Below, piece by piece: positions 11,655 through 22,700 of a stretch of DNA of 49,792 nucleotides. The stretch covers positions 1 through 49,792 of the forward strand of contig JAWQRO010000189.1 of NCBI GenBank assembly GCA_033557835.1. The letters run 5' to 3'. Below the pieces are notes generated by a model that searched no databases, was not told the DNA's origin, and saw nothing but the letters and a program-made list of their open reading frames with translations. A program made the translations under genes and the position numbers. The stretch comes from Helochares maculicollis (taxonomy: Eukaryota > Arthropoda > Insecta > Coleoptera > Hydrophilidae). The first letter of the stretch is position 1, and every line of letters starts with the position of its first letter.

Positions 11655-12155
11655 CATTTTAAGACAAATTTCTCATCGATAAAGAATTTGTTGGGCTAAG
11701 ACAAAAAGTGGTAGTTCTATATAATGCCAAATTAACTAACATGCGATCTCATTCACAACTTTATTTCTTTCATGTTTCTCCAAGTACAAGAGATCTTGAT
11801 GGCAGTTTAAGAAAGTAAAAATGTGATATAAGATCCCAAAAAACTATCACCTTATTAAACAATTTTATTGCTGAACGAAAGTTGTATACCTATCAAAGAT
11901 TCTTTGCAATGTCAGCGTTTCAAAATGGCTTCATGTTCTAAGAGCGTTCTAAGCTACTTTAAATATTTGCCAAATTTAGCTTTGCAAAAAAGCAGTCGGA
12001 TGTGTCGAATTAAATTTTGAGCTAACACCGTTGTATACAATTTTATTGCCGACATTAACGATTAGGATGCACAAAGGATGTACAAAATCGGTTTATACAA
12101 ATAGATAAATCTTTCTCGTTATAGATACTTCTTTCAAAAGTGTGAGCACATAACA

Positions 12156-12335
12156 CAATGGCTGAAAAGTCCGTGGGATAAGCAATAGAACAACATTAAT
12201 TTGGCAATATTCAACTTTAATTCAGCATAGTCGCCATGAAGAGCGATACGCTTATTTTAACTACTCTCTAACATTTCGATATTTTTATTGTAGAACGATC
12301 CATGTTTGACCTCATAGTAGGCTTTTTCAAAAATT
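12156..12335 (-). mobile_element. Mariner 3' end, array copy 1
   Basis: The plus strand starts with caatGGCTGAAAAGTccgtggg, close to the known irritans-type mariner terminal repeat word GGCTGATAAGT. Reading the minus strand toward that end gives a decayed transposase C-terminus: YFEV-like residues, SFYNKNIEMLE, a stop, then an RIAL.GDYVE block. This follows the family's usual pattern YFE..D.SFY..GIE.LE....KCIAL.GDYVE. Only this terminal piece is present. Confidence 0.7.
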
Positions 12336-13109
12336 AATGATTACTTTAAAGATCATATGGATTTTTTTATTAATGATGTTGATGTTTTACCCGAAGTGTG
12401 AAGTACAGAAGCAATGCAGAATTTGACTTTAGTATCTGACAACTAAGTCTCTTGATGCTAGCCTTTTGTGTTCAGTGAATCATCCACGGTATACTGTATT
12501 TCATAGTACTGACAAAAGATCTGCTCCACTATAACATTATAGGTCTGCTATCAAAATTTGCCCCTCCGAGTACCTCACCAGCAGGATATCTCCCAAGAGA
12601 GTAATAAAGCAATTAGGTCTTTCAGAAAGTAAAAATGTGATATAAGATCACAAAAAAACTATCACCTTATTAAACCATTTTATTGCTAAGCGAAAATCGT
12701 ATACTCATCGAAGATTCTTTGCAATGTCACCGTTTCAAAATGGCTTTATGTTCTAAGAGCGCTCTAAGTAACTTTAAACATCTGCTAATTTTAGCTTAGC
12801 GAAAAAAGCAGTCGGATTTGCCGACTTGAATTTTGAGCTAACACCATTGTATAAAATTTGATTGCCGACATTAACGGTTAGGATACTTCTATAGAAGTAC
12901 CACACAATTTTGGCTCTTCACTTGTTTTGGTTTAATTTTATGATTTGCAAATTTAAATGTAGGTAAGCTAGCTAATTAATTAATTGATTTTTAGCTCGTT
13001 TTTCAAAGTAAAACTGACTTTGTAATGCAAGAATTACAAAATTGGTTTGTACAAATAGATAAATATTTCTCGTTAGGGCTACTACTTTCAAAAGTGTGAG
13101 CACATAACA

Positions 13110-13290
13110 CAATGGCTGAAAAGTTCGTGGGATAAGCAATAGAACAACATCAATTTGGCAATACTCAACTTTAATTCAACATAGTCGCTTTGAAGAGCGA
13201 TACGCTTATTTTAACTACTCTCTAACATTTCGATATTTTTATTGTAGAACGATCCATGTTTGACCTCAAAGTAGGCTTCTTCAAAAATCA
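13110..13290 (-). mobile_element. Mariner 3' end, array copy 2
   Basis: Same segment as copy 1, 954 bp further on. The minus-strand frame gives EEAYFEVKHGSFYNKNIE followed by MLESS and a stop, then the RIAL..DYVEL block. The terminal-repeat word GGCTGAAAAGT lies at 13114-13124. Nothing corresponding to the DDE/D catalytic core is attached. Confidence 0.7.
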
Positions 13291-14062
13291 ATGATTAACT
13301 TAAAGATCATATGGATTTTTATTAACGATGTCGATGTTTTACCCGAAGTGTGGCGAACAGAAACATTGCAGAATTTGACTTTTACTATCTGAAAAATTTA
13401 ACCTATTGATGCTAGCCTTTTGTATTCAGTGAATTATCCACGGCTTACTGTATTTCACAGTACTGACAAAAGATCTGCACTACTATAACATTATACGCCT
13501 GCTGATAAAATTTGCCCTTCCGAGTACCTCACCAGCAGGATATCTCCCAAGAGAGTAATAAAGCAGTTAGGTCTTTCAGAAAGTAAAAATGTGATATAAG
13601 ATCACAAAAAACTATCACCTTATTAAACCATTTTATTGCTGAACGAAAATCGTATACTTATCGAAGATTCTTTGGAATGTCACCGTTTCAAAATGGTTTT
13701 ATGTTCTAAGAGCGTTCTAAGTAACTATAAATATCTACTAAAGTTAGCTTAGCAGAAAAAGCAGTCGGATTTGCCGACTTGAATTTTGAGCTAACACCGT
13801 TGTATAAAATTTGATTTCCGACATTAACAGCTGAGATACTCCTAAAGAAGTACCACACAATTTTGGCTCTTCAATTGTTTTGATTTAATTTTATGATTTG
13901 CAAATTTAGATTTAGGTAAGCTAGTTAATTAATTAATCGATTTTTAGCTCGTTTTTCAAAGTAAAACTTACTTTGTAATGCAAGAATTACAAAATTGGTT
14001 TGTACAAATAGATAAATTTTTTTCGTTAAGGCTTTTTCTTTCAAAAGTGTAAGCACATAATA

Positions 14063-14245
14063 TAATGGCTGAAAAGTTCGTGGGATAAGAAATAGAACAA
14101 CATTAATTTGGTAATATTCAACTTTAATTCAACATAGTCGCCTTGAACAGCGATACGCTTATTTTAACTACTCTCTAACATTTCGATATTTTTATTGTAG
14201 AACGATCCATGTTTGACTTCAAAGTAGGCTTCTTCAAAAATCAAT
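14063..14245 (-). mobile_element. Mariner 3' end, array copy 3
   Basis: Third copy, 953 bp after the second, with the same layout. A short fragment of the same segment (GDYVE coding region only) recurs at about 14826-14872 in a deleted unit, which shows that the later short units derive from this longer monomer. Confidence 0.65.
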
Positions 14246-15567
14246 GATTAATTTAAAGATCATATGAATTTTTTTATTAATGATGTCGATGTTTTACCCG
14301 AAGTGTGACGAACAGAAACATTGCAGAATTTGACTTTTAGTATCTGAAAAATGTAACCTATTGATGCTAGCCTTTTGTGTTCAGTGAATTATCTACGGTT
14401 TACTGTATTTCACAGTACTGACAAAAGATCTGCATTACTATAGCAATATACGCCTGCTGACAAAATTTGCCCTTCCGAGTACGTCACGGCAATGCAGAAT
14501 ATGACTTTTAGTATCTGAAAACTTAGTCTCTCGATGCTAGCCTTTTGTGTCTAGTAAATCATCCACGGTTTACTGTATTTCACAGTACTGACAAAATATC
14601 TGCACTATTATAACATTATACGCCTGCTGACAAAATTTGCCCTTCCGAGTACCTCACCAGCAGGATATCTCCCAAAATAGTAATAAAGCACTTAGGTCTT
14701 TTAGAAAGTAAAAATGTGATATAAGATCATAAAACCTATCACCCTATTAAACCATTTTATTGCTGAACGAAAATCGTATACTTATCGAAGATTCTTTGAA
14801 GTGTCACCGTTTCAAAATGGCTTTAATAAAACATAGTCGCCTTGAAGAGCGATACGCTTATTTTAACTCCACTATAAGTGTGAAGTGAAGTGTGAAGAAC
14901 AGAAGCAATGCAGAATATGACTTTTAGTATCTGAAAACTTAGTCTCTTGATGCTAGCCTTTTGTGTCCAGTAAATCATCCACGGTTTACTGTATTTCACA
15001 GTACTGACAAAATATCTGCACTACTATAACATTATACGCCTGCTGACAAAATTTGCCCTTCCGAGTACCTCACCAGCAGGATATCTCCCAAAATAGTAAT
15101 AAAGCAGTTAGGTCTTTTAGAAAGTAAAAATGTGATATAAGATCATAAAACCTATCACCCTATTAAACCATTTTATTGCTGAACGAAAATCGTATACTTA
15201 TCAAATATTCTTTGCAATGTCACCGTTTCAAAATGGCTTTATATTCTAAGAGCGTTCTAAGTAACTTTAAGTATCTGCTAAAGTTAGCTTAGCAAAAAAG
15301 CAATCGGATTTGTCGACTTGAATTTTGAGCTAACCTTTTTGTGAAGAACAGAAGCAATGCAGAATTTGACTTTTAGTATCTGAAAACTTAATCTTTTGAT
15401 GCTAGCCTTGTGTGTTCAGTGAATTATCCACGGCTTACTGTATTTCACAGTACTAACAAAAGATCTGCTCCACTATAACATTATACGCCTGCTGACAAAA
15501 TTTGCCCCTTTGAGTAATTCACCAGCAGGATATCTCCCAAGAGAGTAATAAAGCAGTTAGGTCTTTC

Positions 15568-18564
15568 TTAGCAAATTAGCGCAACCTATAACACTAAAAA
15601 CAAAATGTGATACAAGAAAAAGCACGGATACAGAACAAAAGCGATGCAAGTGTTTTTTTTTTCAACATTTATGACCAGTCAAGGCGTTTCCAATTTTCTT
15701 TATCGAATTTTGAGAAGGTGTATCCTTGAAGCCGGTAAGTAAAGACGAATAGCTAACCAATACGTTTCGCAATAATATGTTTGAAAATTTATGAATAAAA
15801 ACACTGTAATAGATTTGATCTGCCTCAACCATAAAAATATAAATGCTTTTATACTCAATAGCCGTTCCCTTTTGTTCCTTGTTCCAGTATACTTATAAAA
15901 GATCTAGAATATTGCACAGAACGTATTAACTCAGAGGTCTGTAAGCATTATATGCAGTTTTATCATGCAATTCTATTATTTTAAATTATATCAGCAATTA
16001 ATCAGTTTCATACTTTTTATAATAATTTTTTGTGAATCTTAAGCCTGCTTTCTTAAAGAATAAGTTTTGCCTCTATTACTTCACAAACATAAAGTTTTCC
16101 AAATTAATAAATTAACTGGGCAAGCTCGCATTGTCATCAAATTAGCACAGTTTGTATCATTAAAACCAAATTGTACAGGAAAAATTAGAAATACAAAACT
16201 CAGACAAAAATAACAGAAGGCAGTTTATAATTCAAAAGAGATATATAAAATTGGTTGGCGTAAACACAGTTCTGCTCTTGAGTTGCATTGTTTTTATTTG
16301 AATTCCTACGGCTGTTCAAAATTTACATATGGATAATGTATTCCGCATTTATATTATTTACTTTTAAACGTTTCAGGGGACGATATTTACCATGTTTTAT
16401 GAAACTTTGGTTGCCTATAAAGGGAAGATATTACAAACTCGGCCAGTAGAGGCCTAGATTTGTCCTATAATTATATCTTAGTTTTTATAATTATTTTCAA
16501 AGAAGGTGAGAGATATCAACCACTCAAAAAGCACTCTAAGGTATTCGATATTCAAACTTTTTTATGTAAAATTCGTTTCAGCAAATATGTTTGTTTTTGG
16601 TTTACATTTGAATGTTTTGAATTGTTCTATATTTACTGTGGCACCCCAAATACCTACCTGGAAATCGAGAAAGCGTCAATCAAAACCTCGTAAATATTTA
16701 GCCTAAGATTGCGTTTCATAAAATAATATAAAAATCATATCAGAAAGACTTAGCAATTTAGCTTCAATATACAAACTCATTGGATACTTAGATCGTTTAA
16801 AAAATTAAAATGCTCATCAAACTATAAAGTGTTATTTGATTTACAATTTCCAAGCCTAAAAATTAATTACAAATTAATTTTAAACGGCTTACGTTGAATA
16901 CACTCAAAATTGTGGCAAATATCCACCTGGCAGCTGTATTCATCAACAGCAAAAATCCAGGCACACTCTCATTAAAACTACCAATTACATTGACATAAGT
17001 ACGTAGCTTTGCATCGAAGTCTCTTAGTTCCACTTTTCACGCCACATACCCAAGAAAAGGCAATAAAAAATATTCGCATTTGTGTGAATAATACGGATTT
17101 TTAGCAAATTAATCATTTTTTATATTCAATAAAGTTAATCGTATCGGGCGATTTATAGCTTGATTTCCAGTCAAAAACTACATAATCTTAGAATCACAAT
17201 TTTTAATAAATGAATGTTTCCTTTGGAATAAAGTCGTCTTACAAGTAAATAAATATTTCAAAAGTAGGCAAGGACACCAAGCCTTCTAATTTATTGCATT
17301 TTTTTGTTATTGGTAAAGCTGCCAAATATACTTTAGCTACTTGAGATATTCTGAGCAATCTTTTTCAAAATGTAGTTAAATTTTTTCCCACTAGTGAGTT
17401 AAACTGGGTCTAGTTGAAGTATGAGCTGAAACTTCAACGAATTTATGATTGACCAGTTTAATTGCCCTCTTTAAATTGTACCACTATTTCACGATCAGCA
17501 ACTGTTAAATTTCCCAAGTGAATCCAGAAAATAATGCTCAATCTCTTGAAAAATATGTGAAAATACATCACTTGTCGAAGCAGTTAATAAGCGTGCAGTA
17601 TAAAACTATCATCCGTTGATGTATTTGATGCGAATCTCTGAGATTCGTTTTGCCGGTCAATGAGGAATAGTATAAGGACTATTTATATTTAATTTGTAAT
17701 GTGACATAACAACTTCTGGCTGATGAATTACGCGCCACATGCGAACTGTAGTATGTGTTAAAATATTTATGGGGCACCATTTATAACTTTATAGAATTTT
17801 TTTTCTGTTGGTGTATGTGTAATAAGGCCTATAAATATATTGTCAAATTTTATTGCCCACTTGTTTCGAGTTTTACTCACATGGTTCTCATTATTGATTA
17901 TCCCCCTTTTCTTTTATACGGACCATAAATACCACATGTACGTAAAAGAAAAATAATGTGGAGAGCTCAAGACATCGTGGCTTAGCGGCTGTAATCAACA
18001 GTTCAGCACTATCGAAAATCTTTATTATTATTAAAATATGCCAGGTCTTCAAAGCCCCATGATAAATAGCCGCATTTGCTTTTGTAGTAATAATATTGTA
18101 ATATTTGACAAAGGCGATTAAGTAGGATACAATAAAGAACTGTTTACAAATGTGTTGCGGTTGTAAAGGAAACATTTTTCATTAGAGATTTTGGCAACGT
18201 AAATTCTATTTCAATATCAATAATATGTATTGATGTAAAGAAGTCCACGAGCACTCGCAATTTCAGATCAAGTGTAAAATCTTGATTTAATGCATGGATA
18301 ATTAGCACAAAGGAACATTTTCTCCTTGTATCAAGTTACGTTACTTAACAGCTTGAAAATATCTTTTGCCCACTTCCAACCGAGCAGCAAGTTGTTTCAT
18401 GAAGAAACATCTCCGAAGTGATTTATCTGCAAGGAAAATACGCGACACAAGCATTACAAAAATCCAAAGCGATTTTTATTCAAATGCCCTAATTCCCGCT
18501 CTTTCAACTGTTACACGATGAATTATGAAAGTTATCTTAACACATGTATAAATACTAAACGTAC
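15568..18564. other. Gene-free intronic stretch
   Basis: AT-rich sequence right of the tandem array. The frames near 16460-16706 overlap one another in two frames and lack coding composition. Only the palindrome at 17631 stands out. Confidence 0.6.
17631..17647. repeat. Short perfect palindrome
   Basis: CGAATCTC, one central T, then GAGATTCG. It is an isolated 8-bp dyad of the kind bound by dimeric factors; no nearby gene explains it. Confidence 0.55.
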
Positions 18565-18688
18565 TCAATAAATTATTAGCCGGAGACTTCGCTGCAGGAG
18601 CGGACAGCCTCCGAACCTCTTCTTCTTTTGCCGACAACTGAGGATACAAGCCTTCTTCTTGATCTCGCGTAGGTGTAGGATTATTCAT
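18565..18688 (-). CDS. Possible small exon, charged/Pro-Ala-rich
   Basis: From ATG at 18688 the minus strand reads MNNPTPTRDQEEGLYPQLSA, then KEEEVRRLSAPAAKSPANNL and L, in coding-like, GC-richer codons. It reaches a donor, GA|GTACGT, at 18565/18564, in phase 1. An acceptor-like gatctcag just upstream would also allow use as an internal exon. After the donor the frame turns AT-rich. The phase matches the Scr homeodomain exon (phase 1) and the candidate exon at 8203-8318 (phase 1). The plus strand is partly open too (LLAGDFAAGADS), which weakly recalls a retroelement endonuclease motif. No homolog is recognised. Confidence 0.27.
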
Positions 18689-19351
18689 AAGATCGTTGTC
18701 TGAGATCGTGTTTACATGCTTTTATTATTTGTACATCCGATATACATAAAGTCCAGTTGTGTTTACTTTTCTAAACTATTGCGATTCTTAATATTCTTAT
18801 ATAATCAGATGACTGATTCCGTGTGGTCTGACATTTCAGTTTATCTTTCTCGACTTTGACACTCACGTTTTGTACAGTGCATTGTTTCCGATGATAAATT
18901 TATCAGTTCTGTTAGTCGCATGCGTTTAAATTTAAACCATGATGTTAGAGCTATCCGTAAAAATGTTTCTATACACAGCAAAGACCTTATTATAAATAGC
19001 CGCATTTGTACAACTTTACAAGCGAGTAACATTTATACAGTTATATCTGTATTCGTAATTTGATCACATAGTTACAATTCGTCATCTGGTCATAAAACAA
19101 CATTAATCTCACGGATCAGCTTGGGAAATAAACTCCTATTTTAAAATTTATGCGAAACAAGTTTTTCTTTTGCTCAAATGTCTGTTTGCGTAACGATTTT
19201 TATTTGGGATGAAAAAAACATCAACACACATCATCATAATCCCTCTGGAAATAGCAAAATAATCCTCAGCAACTATTAAAAATAGTCTAATGGAAAAAGC
19301 TTTTCATATAATACATACATATTTTGGAGATTATACATTTCCTCTGAAGTT

Positions 19352-19759
19352 TTATACTAGATACAAGTTTTTTCTGTGCTTCCTGAATATAATTTGTAAT
19401 AATGTGCAAAATAAACGAATTGGATTCAGTTCCATATTGGATCCTTTTGTGTGCGTCCTATGGTAACGCAGAGACACTCGAGCAGTCCGACTGTCACTTC
19501 TAGCATTCCCAGCTAAGTAACAGCATCTGACACATTCTCCATGGTTCCCTTTCCAGGATAACTCCAGACGCTGTCGCGACTCATCCCGCGTACTCGTCTC
19601 AAATATCTGACGCTGATTGGCATTTGTTTCTTCTACTGCCTACAAAGCACCACCTAATAGCATAAGCGGTTCGGGCTGTTTTTTGGCGTGTAACTCGTTT
19701 AGCTGACACATTTTTCCTTCAGGAAACGTAACGAAAATCGATGGAATTTCTCCTGCCAA
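19352..19759 (-). pseudogene. Degenerate ORF, possible transposon-derived protein
   Basis: One minus-strand frame stays open for about 135 codons with a single in-frame TAG (19640-19642). Before the stop it includes FPEGKMCQLNELHAKKQPEP and LMLLGG. After it comes FETSTRDESRQRLELSWKGN, then HGECVRCCYLAGNARSDSRT. The first part recalls the GK..LP.L..PPEPL..L..G block near the start of insect Helitron helicase-like ORFs, and the second recalls the E..EQ..RRLE repeats that precede it. The order is reversed, so the match is tentative. The GC content is clearly above its surroundings. No helicase or Rep motifs follow. Confidence 0.3.
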
Positions 19760-22700
19760 CTATCGTGAAAGTATTACAAGATACGGATATTTTGGGGTTT
19801 AGTTTACAAAATACGAGGCTTTCTACACGCAGATCAACATTTATAATCTTGAGATTAGTATAGAAAGTCTCTTGAGAATAAATGTAAAGTATCTTACATA
19901 CCTACTTACGTTTAGTCATACAAGTAGTCATGCAGGATTTTTCCTCTCCCTACACATGTATAAATGAGTTTGTTGGAATTTATTATTTCTCTTTCATTTT
20001 TTATCTCAATATTTAATATGTTCAACGATAATTGATGATGCGAAATGAAATTGTTCGTAGTGAAATTTCAGTCATTGGATTGACTCATTTTTGATAATGT
20101 AGTAGAAAAATCGATTTAAATGCCTTAAAAATCACATTACATAATAGTGTAAACATTCTAGAAGAAAACAAATCACTTTAGTTTCTGCTTATATCAAGGC
20201 ACATACATAAGAAGTTTCCTTAAATAAATTAGCCGTTGATATATGACCAAATGCATCATGTAAAAGATCATGTAACACGGCCTTGCCGCATTAACATCAA
20301 ATCAAATTTTAATGCTCTGGGACGTTCGCAAATCCTCGTGAACAGTTATTTTTGTTAATTTGTATTACAAATTTTTGGTGGTACACATCAATATAAAATT
20401 ATTTTCGTCTGCGGATCTGCATTTATTTACAATTCAAGTAGCTTGCAACGTGCGCGCCATTTCCCAGGGTAAACATCGCGTTGCATAATACTTTTTTTGA
20501 TAAAAATAGTAGCAGGTATTTACGTTTGTATTATTTTTAATATAAAGTGAAACTGTTTTGTCTTTCTTCTCTGATATTAAATAATTGTCGACTTAGTTGT
20601 GATCACGATTCATCAAACTGGATTGTTTTTGTTTGGGTATTCATGAATTTTTCTAATACGAAACGTAATTACCAAAAACGTATTATTATTATTATATAAA
20701 AAGGCAACACTTTCGCTTTCTATTGAAAAAAATAAGTATTCTAAAATATGTTATACCGAAATAGGTCGTTTTTGTAAGAAGGGTTATATACATTGTTGAA
20801 TTACATGTTAATCCTTTAAAATGGGTTTAGAATATGTTATGACTAAATTTGGTTCAAGGTTTTCTACTATGAAGTTTTAGCTGTAAGTAAACGTCCTGTG
20901 GGTGTGACAATTTTTGGGCAAATACAAATGATGGCCTTTTAGTTTAGTTGTTTTCAGTACAGCAAATTAAATATGCAGACGCACACATATAAATTTTTAA
21001 TGAAAAATAGTTGCATTTCTGGAGCTTTTTGCCATGTTGTGTCAAGTTTTCTAAACTCATGTTTAGTTAGTAAAGTGTATTTGTGTTGCGATTTCAAAGA
21101 AATTAACGATAAATTGTGCGCGTGTATGCTACTACTTTAAATCGCATAGTGCAAAGCAATTTATGATTTTGTTTAGTGATAGCATGAGTTTTGCTAACTC
21201 AGCTGAAAGTCTGTAAGAGCAAAAGGTATTGTGATTTTAACAAACTCTAACCGTACAGCATTAGGATTTACATAAAGCTCTTGCTAAACGAAAATTTGTT
21301 GATTCTTTCATTTATTTTCCATAAATCTAAAATAATACCTCGAATAATTTAATTGACTATTGTAGAAAATTCATAAATCAGTATTGCTATTTTTAATGAA
21401 CGTTATAAGTACATATATAATTTAAATAATAAACAAACAAATAAAATAGCTCTAAATCTAGAAATACGCGTGTAGGTTTTTGTGAATTTGTAAAATTTAT
21501 GAGCCTCGCTGGTAATGCTTTTATAGTTTTATACATAACGCCGATCAGCTAAAGTACGTTAAGTAATTCTCTGGTAGAAAAAAGTTTAATGGGATGTCTG
21601 CGACTGTTGACGAAAAATTGTAAATTCTATTGTATTAATTAACAGCAATATTTATTTATACTAGCGAAATTTTTGAAATTTAAGTTATGCAAAGTTTGCG
21701 GTGGAGTTTGAATATAAAAATTGGTATGCATAACCAAACTAGTAAAAATATATCTCAATATGGTAGGCACCTGCAATCAATAGCCAATATAAATAAATAT
21801 TCCACATTTAACGTAATATGGATAGGGAAGAAAATATCTAATAATTCAAATAAGAGGTGAGACTAGATATTTTCACATCGGATGCACAATAAAAGATCAA
21901 GTATTTTATAAATCATGTCCTAATAAAATGCTTAAGCGTTATTAATTGTCTAACGATGTTTGTCCAAACTGAAGATGGTTAAGCAGCAAACTTTAATGTA
22001 AGCATTGACCAATAAAGTCGAAAAAACAAAATCTAAGACGGGGGATTTTCAAAATTTTGTCAAACAGATAATAATACAGAATATTTCCAATGCTATAGCA
22101 TTTGATGCCAAAAGAAAAATCATATCAAGAGAAATCTAACAGGGGAGTATGTAGAATCATCTGAACAATAGAGGACTATAACAAACTTTTCATCTTTGTA
22201 AATGAGTTACACATTACGATAATACCTTCAATGACCCTGTTGTGCAATTCTTCTCATTATTTGGGAGATTCTTCCGTAAGTGCTCTTATTTTATTCCACC
22301 ACGGGTTTTGATAGATATATAAATATATAAATAAAAGTCCGAAAGTTATATAAAACTACCTATGATGTAAATTTTTTTTAATATTTTTACTGGATTTTAA
22401 AGGATATTTTTCCTAAAGACGTCCATTTTTAGTCATAGATAAAAATAAGATAATGGCATGTATACATGAAATACACTTGATTGAATGGAGCCAAAATTTA
22501 GTATCCTTAAACTCAATTAATATAGTAAATGCATATACCAAAGCTATCTTTTTTAAAAGCGCATATACCCCAAACTTTTTATATGCCTCCACAAAATTAA
22601 AAACATACAAAAAATGGTCGTCCCATGCTTTTTGCGGGTCTATACAATTCTTCTAAATGTAACGTCTTGTTTCAAAATTTTTTTTATTTCTCTTATTTAA

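Larger units (their letters stand above)
11803..15567. repeat. Tandem array, period about 953 bp, mariner-derived
   Basis: Direct repeats in one orientation. The word aaagtaaaaatgtgatataa recurs near 11811, 12627, 13580, 14705 and 15121. The words gcaatgcagaat and ttaccagcagg-like caccagcaggatatctccc recur with them. The mariner-like segment recurs at 12156, 13110 and 14063, giving a period of 952-954 bp for the full copies. After about 14320 the units shorten to about 175, 415 and 445 bp through internal deletions. Copies look roughly 90% alike by eye. No long ORF survives. The array lies 1.2 kb inside the Scr intron, with its last copy running out at gtctttctta near 15567. Confidence 0.9.

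Noticed and set aside
18580..18650. Plus-strand LLAGDFAAGADS as a retroelement endonuclease motif
   Set aside because: Only a few residues match, the frame stops soon after, and no reverse transcriptase follows.
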